Shown: positions 24,734 to 33,705, counted from the stretch's first letter. The stretch is DNA of 64,000 bases from UBA946 sp031550725 (GCA_031550725.1 JAVBOH010000008.1:124001-188000); one strand, 5' to 3'. Program-made: numbers and translations. The notes: generated by a model from the letters alone, not told the origin.

Positions 24734-26080
24734 TCACTTATTCTGTATATTTTTAATGATATCTTCAACAGTTTCTTTAAGTCTAGGGTCTTTTTTCATT
24801 GATGCAACAATCTCATCACGATAATAAATTACAGTTGAATGATCCCTGCCGCCAATTTCAAGTCCTATTTCCTTATAGGACATTGTTGTTGTTTCCTTAA
24901 TTATGTAGCAAGCAACCTTACGAGCAATAGAAACCTGTGCGGAACGCTTTCTTGAACGTATATCATCAACGCTGACACCATAAACATTCGAAATTTCATT
25001 TAAGATACGGTCAAATGTAATCGGTGCAGGCTGGTCATCGGAAAGAATTTCACGAATAGCATTTTGTGCCTGTGCAATAGATGGAGGAGTTCCAACAAGA
25101 TGTTTTGATGCCTTGAGCTTTTTAACGCACCCCTCAAGCTGACGAATATTTGATTTTAACCTGTTAGCAATATATTCAGCAACATCATCTGGAATGTTAA
25201 GGTCAAGAAGTTCAGCCTTGCGCCTGATTATAGCAACACGAGTTTCAAAATCAGGTGTGGAAATATCAGCAATTAGTCCCCATTCGAAACGAGTTCTAAT
25301 TCTGTCCTCAAGAGTTTTTATATCTTTTGGAGGGCGGTCAGATGTAAGAACAATCTGCTTTCCAATTTTATGCAGTTCATTAAATGTATGGAAAAATTCC
25401 TCCTGAGTTGACTCCTTGCCTGCGATAAACTGAACATCATCGACAAGAAGAACATCAGCACTGCGGTATTTACTATGAAATTGTGAAGTATCCTTACTTT
25501 GCTTAATTGCATTAATAAGCTCATTGGCAAAAGCCTCGCCTGTAACATAAATAATATTTGCATCAGGATTTCTCGATTTTATCTCATGGCTTATAGCAGT
25601 AATAAGATGAGTTTTTCCAAGTCCTGACGGACCATGAATAAACAAAGGATTATAAACACTTCCAGTAGGCTTTGCAACAGCAGTACAAGCGGCATATGCA
25701 AATTCATTTGAACGGCCTACAATAAAAGTATCAAAAGTATAATCATATTCAGCATTAGAAAATGATTGTTCAAGTTCTTTTCTTTTAATGATTGGAGCAT
25801 TGTCTGACTCATCCTCATCCTCAAAAAGACCAATATTGATTTGGACTTCAAAGCCCAAAACATTCATAAAAGCTTCAACAAGAAGCTTTTCATAATTTTT
25901 TAAAGTTGTATCTCTTTGAAAATCAGATTTCACACAGAGATAAGCTGCCTGTCCGTCAAGTTTGACAGGCTTTAGTGTTTCAATCCATAATCTATAAGCA
26001 ACATCGGTCAGCTCACCGTTAGCAACCTTCTGCTTACAGTACCCTTGAACCTCGTCAAAAACCTCGACAAAGGAATTCAT
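24734..26080 (-). CDS. dnaA: Chromosomal replication initiator DnaA
   Basis: This AAA+ protein binds DnaA boxes and opens oriC. I place the start at ATG 26080 (MNSFVEVFDEVQGY), behind GGAGAG, giving 448 aa; the frame continues upstream but without homology. Domain I is about 1-80, and the acidic linker is about 95-110. The AAA+ core shows Walker A GPSGLGKTH and Walker B VLLVDDVQF. The C-terminal domain IV carries the signature GGRDHSTVIYYRDEI. The promoter region contains a box-like sequence, so autoregulation is plausible. Confidence 0.97.
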   Translation of the reverse strand: MNSFVEVFDEVQGYCKQKVANGELTDVAYRLWIETLKPVKLDGQAAYLCVKSDFQRDTTLKNYEKLLVEAFMNVLGFEVQINIGLFEDEDESDNAPIIKRKELEQSFSNAEYDYTFDTFIVGRSNEFAYAACTAVAKPTGSVYNPLFIHGPSGLGKTHLITAISHEIKSRNPDANIIYVTGEAFANELINAIKQSKDTSQFHSKYRSADVLLVDDVQFIAGKESTQEEFFHTFNELHKIGKQIVLTSDRPPKDIKTLEDRIRTRFEWGLIADISTPDFETRVAIIRRKAELLDLNIPDDVAEYIANRLKSNIRQLEGCVKKLKASKHLVGTPPSIAQAQNAIREILSDDQPAPITFDRILNEISNVYGVSVDDIRSRKRSAQVSIARKVACYIIKETTTMSYKEIGLEIGGRDHSTVIYYRDEIVASMKKDPRLKETVEDIIKNIQNK

Positions 26081-26189
26081 AAAAAAATCTACTCTCCATT
26101 CAAATATAAATAAACGTATTATTCGGCTTGTACAATGTATGTAAAATGATGTGAAAAGTACAAAAGCGAACAAAACCCCAACATAGCTT

Positions 26190-26218
26190 ATTATACCACA
26201 TTTGCACATTTTTTGCAA
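26190..26218 (-). promoter_or_regulatory. dnaA promoter with DnaA-box-like spacer
   Basis: On the minus strand TTGCAA (26218-26213), a 17-nt spacer and TATAAT (26195-26190) with a TGTGG extension. The spacer contains a sequence that reads ATTTGCACA on the plus strand, 8 of 9 with the DnaA box. Confidence 0.82.
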
Positions 26219-26470
26219 GCACTTTGACATTTATTAATAGTATAGAAAATAGGGCAAAAAAACTATGACATTTAACAAAAAAGAAGTATTGAGAAAATTA
26301 CCTGTATAGTTGGTTAAATGCTTTGCTTTATGCATTATGTGCAAATGTTAACACCTGAGTGTTTAATTTTAACTAACTATAACATAAACACTATTAAATT
26401 TTTTTTGTGCATAAACCCATATTTTATTGCCGATACTATGAAGGAAAAAACAAAATTTATCCCTAAACAG
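26219..26470. other. oriC: Region upstream of dnaA with DnaA boxes and an inverted repeat (second oriC half)
   Basis: No gene is seen. A perfect box TGTGCATAA (TTATGCACA reversed) lies at 26406-26414 and an 8/9 match at 26338-26346, both minus. An inverted repeat pairs TATAGTTGGTTAAA (from about 26305) with TTTAACTAACTATA (to about 26386), and TGTTAACAC faces GTGTTTAA between them. Together with 24291-24733 this resembles the bipartite incAB/incC arrangement of Bacillus. Confidence 0.65.
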
Positions 26471-26487
26471 AAAGGATGTAATAAAAA

Positions 26488-28803
26488 ATGACGGCAATAA
26501 TAATGGCAGGCGGTGACGGTTTAAGGCTAAGACCTCTAACTTGCACAATCCCAAAAGCCATGCTGAAAGTAGCAAATATCCCTCTAATCGACTATACTCT
26601 TGATACACTTGAAAGACACAATTTCACAGAATGTATTATAGCCGCAGACAGAATGTCCGACCAGCTCACAGACTATCTCGAGGACGGTGAGACAGTAAAA
26701 TTTTCAATTAATGACACCCCAGAGGGTACAGCAAAAACTTTGTCAAATGCAATACAAAAAGCAAGCACAGACTATGTTGTTGTAATAAACGCAGACACAA
26801 TTTTTGATTTCGATTTGGATGCATTAATTAAACACCATGAGTATAAAAAATGTGAAATTACACTGATAGTAAAGAAAACAAATAACCCCTCAAACTATAT
26901 AATCGCTGTATCGGAAAGCGGAATAGTCACTGATATAAACGAAAACACCCCAAGAGAAAGCTGTGTTTCAAACCTAGCTGTCACAGGTGTTATGATAATA
27001 AATACATCATTAGCAAATAGAATAAGTGAATACGGTGAGGATATTTATACAGAATGTATACCTAATGTAATTAAAAATAGTATAAAGGTAAATACATTAA
27101 CAGAGGATGGATTTTGGATTGATATTAATACCCCCGAAGATTATTTTGCTGCAAACAACGCAGTTCTTCATGGTGAGTATAAATATGCTGAGGCTATAAC
27201 AAATCCAAAGGATTATCCAAACTTAAATATAACAATGCCTGTATGCATTTCAAAAACCGCAGAAATAGCTGACGGAGCAGAAATTTACGAGGGCAGTATA
27301 ATCGGTGAAAATGTAACTATATCAAAAGGTGCAAAAATTCATGGCGGCATTATAATGAGCGGCGCTTATGTGGGTGAACGAGTTACCGTAAATCAAGCTA
27401 TTATCGGTGAGGGTGTAAAGCTTTTGTCCTCGTCAGCTGTTTATGAGGGTGCTGTTATCGGAAGTAATGCTGTTATAGGTGAAAATTCTATCGTAAATAA
27501 AGCAGTACGTATATGGAACAGCCGTAATATCGAATCATATGCAAATGCTGTGAATGATATCAAGTATGGTTTTGCAAAGCCGCTTGTCATTGATGAGGAG
27601 GGTATTACAGGCGAAACCAACGGTATTATAACCCCACAGATTGCATCCGTGATAGGAAGTGCAATGGCATCCTTGGGTGACACACATCCAAACGGACGTA
27701 AAGTTGGTATCGGTTATAACAATACGTCAGCATCACAAGCCTTGGCATATTCGATTGCATCAGGGGTAATGTCTGCAGGCGGAGATGTTTGGATGTTCGG
27801 TGAGGGGGCAGAACCAGAGCTAGCCTTTTGTGTTAAAACATGTGAATTATCATCAGGATGCTATGTTGATGCTGGTGTTACAGCAAAGCTTAAATTTGTA
27901 TCATCGGATGGTTTGCCATTGACACGCTCTGAGGAAAAAATTATCGAGGCAGGAATTAACCGAAATGAATACAGACGTGTCGGATTTACACATTTCGGTA
28001 TTATGAAATTCTGTCCTGAAATAAACGAATTATATAAGACTTTTTTAATGAAACTAGCACCCAAAAAGTTAAAGGGTATAAGAGCAATTGTAAACACATC
28101 AGGAAAAAAATTAGACAGTTTATGTGATGATATTTTAAAGGACATCAATGACAAAAACGGCAATCCTATTGTATTTCATATAAGCTCGGATGGACGCAAA
28201 ATTTCTGCTTATACCGACGAAACAGGATATGTTTTTCATGAAAAGCTAATGCTTTTATGCTGCTTAAGGGAATTCCAAAAGGGTGAGGATATTTCACTTC
28301 CTTATGACTTCCCTACCGTTGCAGATAAGCTTGCTGAAAGATATGGCAGTGTTGTATTAAGATATTCTGGTTGTGCATCATCACAAAATGATGTTGCCGA
28401 AATGACTGCAAGGCAAACTGCTGCAAAAAAGCCATTTGTATATGACTCGGCTGCATTAATGCTGATTATACTTGAAAGCCTTTCGTCAAGTGGTTTTACG
28501 CTTAAGCAAGCAGTCGAGGATTTACCTGATTTTGCGACATCAAACAGATTTGTGGCTTTGAGCAGTAATTCGAAAGACCCGAAAAGTTCTATTGAGGTGC
28601 TGCGAAATATCTGTGCAGACAGGCAAGCTGTTAATGATGGTATTGTCATTAATGATAACCGTGGTCGAGTGCTTATCAGACCTGTTAAAACAGGTAAGGG
28701 TGTCATGATGCACGTTGAAAGCTATGCAGTTGAGGCTGCTGGGGAATTGTGTGATTTTTATCAGGATTTGCTGATTACAAAATTCAGGGAATATAATAAA
28801 TGA
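26488..28803 (+). CDS. Mannose-1-phosphate guanylyltransferase-like protein with degenerate phosphohexomutase domain
   Basis: The N-terminal nucleotidyltransferase (about 1-230) has the canonical GGDGLRLRPLT...PKAML motif and a DFDLDAL region. A left-handed beta-helix hexapeptide stretch (about 245-345) follows. The last ~400 residues are phosphoglucomutase/phosphomannomutase-like in size and pattern (VGIGYNNTSASQALAYSIASG), but the catalytic motifs are missing. The TASHNP serine loop is replaced by CYVDAGVTAK. The DxDxDR metal loop reads ISSDGRKIS, and no GExSG sugar loop is found. It probably makes an NDP-hexose, with the mutase part regulatory or structural. The ATG at 26488 follows AGAAAGGATG. 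The sugar substrate is not certain. Confidence 0.8.
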   Translation: MTAIIMAGGDGLRLRPLTCTIPKAMLKVANIPLIDYTLDTLERHNFTECIIAADRMSDQLTDYLEDGETVKFSINDTPEGTAKTLSNAIQKASTDYVVVINADTIFDFDLDALIKHHEYKKCEITLIVKKTNNPSNYIIAVSESGIVTDINENTPRESCVSNLAVTGVMIINTSLANRISEYGEDIYTECIPNVIKNSIKVNTLTEDGFWIDINTPEDYFAANNAVLHGEYKYAEAITNPKDYPNLNITMPVCISKTAEIADGAEIYEGSIIGENVTISKGAKIHGGIIMSGAYVGERVTVNQAIIGEGVKLLSSSAVYEGAVIGSNAVIGENSIVNKAVRIWNSRNIESYANAVNDIKYGFAKPLVIDEEGITGETNGIITPQIASVIGSAMASLGDTHPNGRKVGIGYNNTSASQALAYSIASGVMSAGGDVWMFGEGAEPELAFCVKTCELSSGCYVDAGVTAKLKFVSSDGLPLTRSEEKIIEAGINRNEYRRVGFTHFGIMKFCPEINELYKTFLMKLAPKKLKGIRAIVNTSGKKLDSLCDDILKDINDKNGNPIVFHISSDGRKISAYTDETGYVFHEKLMLLCCLREFQKGEDISLPYDFPTVADKLAERYGSVVLRYSGCASSQNDVAEMTARQTAAKKPFVYDSAALMLIILESLSSSGFTLKQAVEDLPDFATSNRFVALSSNSKDPKSSIEVLRNICADRQAVNDGIVINDNRGRVLIRPVKTGKGVMMHVESYAVEAAGELCDFYQDLLITKFREYNK

Positions 28804-28807
28804 TATA

Positions 28808-28937
28808 AGAACTCGTCTTCATAAGTCTATATGCACATCTTTTCGGCAAATTTTTTTCACAGATTTCGTTAAAAATCCTTGTCTGTAAAAAAATTATGCT
28901 CGAAAATACACACACAATCCTTATGAAGACAAGTTCT
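28808..28937. repeat. Large imperfect palindrome after the nucleotidyltransferase gene
   Basis: The outer arms AGAACTCGTCTTCATAAG (28808-28825) and CTTATGAAGACAAGTTCT (28920-28937) match at 17 of 18 positions. Inner arms 28840-28863 and 28882-28906 also pair imperfectly (TTTTCGGCA.../...TGCTCGAAAA with T7/A7 tracts). The 130-bp structure starts 5 bp after the stop codon. It could be a terminator or a small mobile palindrome. Confidence 0.75.
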
Positions 28938-28944
28938 CAAATTT

Positions 28945-29050
28945 TATAGGGATGCATATTGTGCATCCGCTAAATTCTCATTATGATTTAGATAATCAGA
29001 AACATAAATTAATATACAGTAAAATCGGGCGATTGATAATCGTCCCTACA
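28945..29050. repeat. Palindromic intergenic element (copy 2)
   Basis: The left end is TATAGGGA with hairpin GGATGCATA/TGTGCATCC; the right end is TCCCTACA with hairpin GGGCGATT/AATCGTCCC. It directly follows the large palindrome. Confidence 0.65.
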
Positions 29051-29113
29051 TAAAATCATTCAATAATTACATTAGATGTCACTACATATTAACATTATGT
29101 CGAATAAATGTAT

Positions 29114-29142
29114 TTGACATTTGAGGGTATTTGTTATATAAT
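29114..29142 (+). promoter_or_regulatory. Sigma-A type promoter for rnjA
   Basis: Perfect TTGACA (29114-29119), a 17-nt spacer and perfect TATAAT (29137-29142). The predicted transcript has a leader of about 370 nt before the start codon. Confidence 0.88.
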
Positions 29143-29148
29143 TAATAC

Positions 29149-29517
29149 TGATTAATTTTGTTCGGATTAGTATAATGTTGTATGAACACAACTGAAAACA
29201 GGTATTTTCTAAAAAGATTTAACTTGCTGTTTTTCATAAAAAATATCCGCAGTACGAATTTATTTGCGGCATACATATTTTTTTGTGTTCGAATTAAAAT
29301 AAGAAGATAGTCGATATAAGCTTTTTTATAACGATTTTAAATTGCTATGCTAATTTAATTTACCAAAATTTTCTTGTAAACATACATATAGAATAAATTT
29401 AAACTTATAATTATGAATAGAGGTAAAAAGTTTGAAAAAAATTATTTTTCAAACTCGGAGTTTTTTACTTTTTAAACTAAAGCAAAAAACATCCAATAAG
29501 GAAGGAAGATTATTGAA
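29149..29517 (+). other. Long 5' leader of rnjA with hairpins
   Basis: There is no ORF of note. CCGCA (about 29249) can pair with TGCGG (about 29268). A stronger hairpin pairs AGTTTGAAAAA (29429-29439) with TTTTTCAAACT (29445-29455), and its outer extension GTAAAAA/TTTTTAC reaches 29468, followed by CTTTTTAAAC. This terminator-like structure about 50 nt before the start could be an attenuator. No known riboswitch class was recognised. Confidence 0.5.
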
Positions 29518-31503
29518 ATGTCAAAAAACGAAAAAGATTTAAATGGTATATATACTGAGAAGATTGCTCCAAAGGGTCAGAATATTCAAAATCAAAAACC
29601 AAAGCAGAGCAGCAATGCTCCTGTTAAAAATAATGGTTATAAAAATAAACAGTCAAGCAACTTTTTTGCAAAGAAAAAGCCTGCTGCACCAATTGCACAG
29701 GAAGTTCAGAACCTTGTTGAAAACATTACAAAAAAGCCTATAATGAAAAAGAATAATGCTGAAAATACTAAGCCTGCGGCTGTCCCTAATACTCCTGCTG
29801 AGAGCATTAGCGTTAGTTATCAGTCTAACCATAAATCAGTTAAGAGAGCACCGCTTAAAATAATTCCGCTTGGTGGTTTAAATGAAATTGGTAAAAACCT
29901 TACTGTGTTTGAATGTGCAAACGATATGTTTATAGTTGACTGCGGACTTGCATTTCCTGACAGTGAAATGCTTGGCGTTGATATTGTAATCCCCGATTTC
30001 ACATACTTGGAGCAGAATGCTGAAAAAATAAGAGGTATTGTAATTACTCATGGTCATGAGGACCATATTGGTGCGCTTTCTTATCTTCTGAAGAAGATTA
30101 ATGTGCCTGTTTATGCAACAAGACTTACTATTGGTCTTATTGAGGGTAAGCTAAAGGAATTTAATTTACTTAACAGTGCAAAGCTTAATGTTGTTAATCC
30201 ACGTCAGACAATCCGTTTTGGATGCATGGGTGTTGAGTTTATTCGTGTTAACCATTCTATTCCGGATGCTGTCGGACTTGCAATTCATACTCCGGCTGGT
30301 ATTGTTGTTCATACTGGTGACTTCAAGGTTGACTATACCCCAATTGAAGGCGGTATCATAGACCTTGCAAGATTTGGCGAGCTTGGAAACAGGGGTGTTC
30401 TAGCACTCATGTCCGACTCAACAAATGCCGAAAGACGTGGTCATACTGCGTCAGAAAGAACAGTTGGATATTCCTTTGAAAAGCTGTTTGATCAAGCAGA
30501 GGGTAAGCGTATTATCATTGCTACATTCTCATCTAATATACACCGTGTTCAGCAGATTGTTAACAATGCTGTTAAGAGCAAGAGAAAAATTGCTGTTTTC
30601 GGCAGAAGTATGCTTAATGTTATTAGTACTGCAATTGAGCTTGGATATTTGAAATGTCCTGAGGGTATTATTATTGGAATTGAGGATATGAACAGATTTC
30701 CGCCTGAAAAGCTTGTTATTATTTCAACAGGCAGTCAAGGTGAGCCGATGTCTGCACTTTCTCGTATGGCAATGAATGAGCATCGTCAGGTTTCAATCAC
30801 TCCAATGGATTTTATTATTATCAGTGCAACTCCAATCCCTGGCAACGAAAAGCTTGTTACTAAGGTTGTCAACGAGCTTATGAGAAGCGGTGCTGAGGTT
30901 ATATATGAGTCCATGTATGACGTTCACGTTTCAGGTCATGCTTGTCAGGAAGAATTAAAGCTTATGCTTTCTCTTATCAAGCCAAAGTTCTTTATCCCTG
31001 TTCATGGTGAATATAAGCATCTTAAAAAACACGCAGGCTTAGCTTACGAGCTTGGTATGGAAAGAGAAAATGTCATTATCGGCAATATAGGTAATGTTAT
31101 TGAGTCAGATGGCGTTGAAATGAGGGTGACTTCACAGGTAACTGCTGGCCGTGTATTTGTTGACGGACTTGGTGTTGGTGATGTTGGCTCGATAGTACTT
31201 CGTGACAGAAAGCATTTGGCGCAGGATGGCTTGATTATTGCCGTTGCTACAATAGAAGTTGAAAGCGGTACAATCCTTGCAGGGCCTGATATTGTTTCAA
31301 GAGGATTTGTTTATGTTCGTGAGTCGGAAGAATTAATGGATGCTGCACAGGAAATTCTGACAAATGCATTGCAGAATTGTCTTGACAGCAATATGCGTGA
31401 CTGGAATACAATTAAGGCAAAAATGAAAGAATCACTTGGTGAATATATCTTCACTAAAACAAAACGCAGACCTATGATTTTGCCAATAATCATGGAAATA
31501 TAG
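29518..31503 (+). CDS. rnj: Ribonuclease J
   Basis: This metallo-beta-lactamase/beta-CASP nuclease has endo- and 5'-3' exonuclease activity in mRNA decay. The first ~105 residues are a low-complexity N/K/Q/P-rich extension. The nuclease core begins at KIIPLGGLNEIGKN. The metal motif is HGHEDHIGAL, and later motifs include NHSIPDAVGL, HTGDFKVD, SDSTNAERRG and PVHGEYKHL. The C-terminal dimerisation domain ends in KRRPMILPIIMEI. At 661 aa it is longer than Bacillus RNase J1 (555 aa) because of the extension. The ATG at 29518 follows GGAAGG. Confidence 0.94.
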   Translation: MSKNEKDLNGIYTEKIAPKGQNIQNQKPKQSSNAPVKNNGYKNKQSSNFFAKKKPAAPIAQEVQNLVENITKKPIMKKNNAENTKPAAVPNTPAESISVSYQSNHKSVKRAPLKIIPLGGLNEIGKNLTVFECANDMFIVDCGLAFPDSEMLGVDIVIPDFTYLEQNAEKIRGIVITHGHEDHIGALSYLLKKINVPVYATRLTIGLIEGKLKEFNLLNSAKLNVVNPRQTIRFGCMGVEFIRVNHSIPDAVGLAIHTPAGIVVHTGDFKVDYTPIEGGIIDLARFGELGNRGVLALMSDSTNAERRGHTASERTVGYSFEKLFDQAEGKRIIIATFSSNIHRVQQIVNNAVKSKRKIAVFGRSMLNVISTAIELGYLKCPEGIIIGIEDMNRFPPEKLVIISTGSQGEPMSALSRMAMNEHRQVSITPMDFIIISATPIPGNEKLVTKVVNELMRSGAEVIYESMYDVHVSGHACQEELKLMLSLIKPKFFIPVHGEYKHLKKHAGLAYELGMERENVIIGNIGNVIESDGVEMRVTSQVTAGRVFVDGLGVGDVGSIVLRDRKHLAQDGLIIAVATIEVESGTILAGPDIVSRGFVYVRESEELMDAAQEILTNALQNCLDSNMRDWNTIKAKMKESLGEYIFTKTKRRPMILPIIMEI

Positions 31504-31511
31504 ATTACTCA

Positions 31512-31527
31512 TGTAGGGGTGACTACA
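31512..31527. repeat. Short copy of the TGTAGGGG element (copy 3, solo end)
   Basis: TGTAGGGGTGACTACA, with TGTAG/CTACA inverted ends, lies 8 bp after the rnjA stop. It may be a solo end or a heavily deleted element. Confidence 0.5.
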
Positions 31528-31579
31528 AAGCATTACATCAATATTTCAACAAATGTCTTTTTGAAAGGATGGTCATAAC

Positions 31580-33574
31580 ATGACCGGAAAACGCTGGACA
31601 GCCTTTAAAATTTTATCATTGCTTTTAGTATCAGTATCATTATTCTGTGCATTCTCCGTATATAAAGTGAATGAAACAAGATTTTGGATACTCCTTGGAA
31701 TAACTGCTGTCATATCACTTGCATTTTTGATACTGTTTTCGGTATCACAGAAAAATCTGCACAGTTTTGTAACAGAGATGCAGTCACAGATAAATCTGAC
31801 TGAAAGAGATTCTCTGTATAAATTCCCAGCTCCAGCTGTTATTGTTGACAGTGAGGGTATAATTATATGGTATAATCTCGCATTCACGGAGGAGGTTTAT
31901 GGTACGGATGCTTTTGGTATTCATATCAGCAGGATAATCAACATCGACCTTGAAAAGATTATCGCAAACAAGAACACATCCGTTGAATTTGAGTCGAACT
32001 ATTTCCGTGTGACTGCTGTTACAACTGAAAAAACCGACTCCGATGCTGAAGTTATATCCGAACTTACACTTCTTCATTTCCAAGATATTAGTGATTATGT
32101 CACTTTAGAGGCAGAGCTTGTAAATTCAAAGCCATCTGTAATGTTTATTTCTATTGATAACTATGAGGATATTCTTTCAAATGAAAAGGATTCCGAAAAA
32201 GCTCATATCATGATACAGATTGAAAAGCTTTTGGAAACCTATTTTGAGGAATATCGTGGTATTATGAGAAAAATGACAAGTGATAAGTTTTTCGCTGTTA
32301 TCGAGGACAGATACTTAAAAGAAATTATTGATGACAAGTTCAAGATACTTGATAAGGTAAGAGAAATATCTGTATCGGGAAAGTCAGCAGTTACATTATC
32401 TATCGGTGTTGGAATGGGTGCTTTGTACTTAGTTGAAAGCGAGCAGTTTGCTAAGCAGGCACTCGAAATGGCACAGGGACGTGGCGGTGATCAGGTAGCA
32501 ATAAAAACTGACACTGGCTATGAATTTTTTGGCGGTGTCTCTAAGGGTATTGAGAAAAATACTAAGGTTAAAACTCGTATTGTTGCAACAGCATTGCAGG
32601 AGCTTATAACCTCCTGCAATGATATTTACATCATGGGGCATAGCTTTGGTGATATGGATAGTATTGGCTCAGGCGCAGGACTTTGCGGTGCAATACGTGT
32701 CCTTGACCCATATAAAAATGTGCGTGTTGTTGCTGATATAAACAGAACACTTGCAAAGGCTATCATAGACAGACTTAATGAAAATCTTACCGATGAAGAA
32801 CCTATTTTTATTAATAGTGAGGATGCTTTAAAAAACTTTGATATTGAAACTTCCCTGCTGATTATCACTGATACACATAACAAGGAATTGCTTGAATGTC
32901 CTGAATTATATGAAAAAGCCAAACACCTTGCTGTTATTGACCACCACAGGCAGACTGTTAATTATATTGATAATGCAGTTTTATTTCATCATGAACCATA
33001 TGCATCATCAGCAAGTGAAATGGTTGCTGAGCTTATTCAGTATTTCAAGGGTATTGAGAAAATTCAAAGCTATTATGCTGATGCTATGCTTTCAGGTATT
33101 ATGCTTGATACCAAAAATTTTATAATGCGTACAGGTGTGCGTACCTTTGAGGCTGCGGCATTTTTGCGTAAGCTTGGTGCTGATATGGTTGCTGTTAAGG
33201 GTTTGTTTGCTAATACTGTTGAATGTATTCAAAAGCGTTCAAAGCTTATTTCTTCCGCTGAAATTTATCAGAGATGTGCAATTACGCTTGATAATGAGCC
33301 AAATTCCGAGTCAAGAGTTGCATCTGCACAGGCAGCAGATGAGCTGCTTGGGATTGAGAATGTTGATGCAAGCTTTGTAATATTCTGCACCAACAATGGT
33401 GTTAGCATTTCAGCACGTTCAATGGGTGCTATGAATGTTCAGATTATTATGGAGAAATTGGGTGGCGGCGGACATCAGACAATGGCTGCTGTACAATTTG
33501 AGAACATTACAGTGTTCGAGGCAAAGGATAAGCTTATTAATGCGATTGATGAGTTTATTGAGAACATATCATAA
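31580..33574 (+). CDS. gdpP: Cyclic-di-AMP phosphodiesterase GdpP (YybT family)
   Basis: GdpP hydrolyses c-di-AMP, which controls potassium and osmolyte balance and cell-wall homeostasis. The domains are two membrane helices (about 11-27 and 33-53), a PAS-like domain (about 70-155), a degenerate GGDEF domain (about 170-305, with MTSDKFFAVIED where the GGDEF loop should be), and a DHH-DHHA1 phosphodiesterase. The latter shows IMGHSFGDMDSIGSG, ITDTH, VIDHHRQ and the terminal GGGGHQTMAA. At 664 aa it is full-length. It precedes rplI and the replicative helicase, as in Bacillus (gdpP-rplI-dnaC). The ATG at 31580 follows GAAAGGATGG. Confidence 0.95.
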   Translation: MTGKRWTAFKILSLLLVSVSLFCAFSVYKVNETRFWILLGITAVISLAFLILFSVSQKNLHSFVTEMQSQINLTERDSLYKFPAPAVIVDSEGIIIWYNLAFTEEVYGTDAFGIHISRIINIDLEKIIANKNTSVEFESNYFRVTAVTTEKTDSDAEVISELTLLHFQDISDYVTLEAELVNSKPSVMFISIDNYEDILSNEKDSEKAHIMIQIEKLLETYFEEYRGIMRKMTSDKFFAVIEDRYLKEIIDDKFKILDKVREISVSGKSAVTLSIGVGMGALYLVESEQFAKQALEMAQGRGGDQVAIKTDTGYEFFGGVSKGIEKNTKVKTRIVATALQELITSCNDIYIMGHSFGDMDSIGSGAGLCGAIRVLDPYKNVRVVADINRTLAKAIIDRLNENLTDEEPIFINSEDALKNFDIETSLLIITDTHNKELLECPELYEKAKHLAVIDHHRQTVNYIDNAVLFHHEPYASSASEMVAELIQYFKGIEKIQSYYADAMLSGIMLDTKNFIMRTGVRTFEAAAFLRKLGADMVAVKGLFANTVECIQKRSKLISSAEIYQRCAITLDNEPNSESRVASAQAADELLGIENVDASFVIFCTNNGVSISARSMGAMNVQIIMEKLGGGGHQTMAAVQFENITVFEAKDKLINAIDEFIENIS

Positions 33575-33591
33575 TTTAATAAATGTAAATA

Positions 33592-33680
33592 TTTTGTAGG
33601 GTGGGGCTTTTCTCCCACCGTTTTCCACAGTATTAATTTGGGGTAACTACGGCAGCAGCAGAGCCCCTGTTCTACAATAA
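33592..33680. repeat. Palindromic intergenic element (copy 4)
   Basis: The left end TTTTGTAGGGTGGGGCT includes the hairpin GGTGGG/CCCACC. The right end AGCCCC...CTACAATAAA is its imperfect inverse. It fills most of the gdpP-rplI gap. Confidence 0.65.
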
Positions 33681-33705
33681 ACAAAATAAAGAGAGGTAGA
33701 AAACA

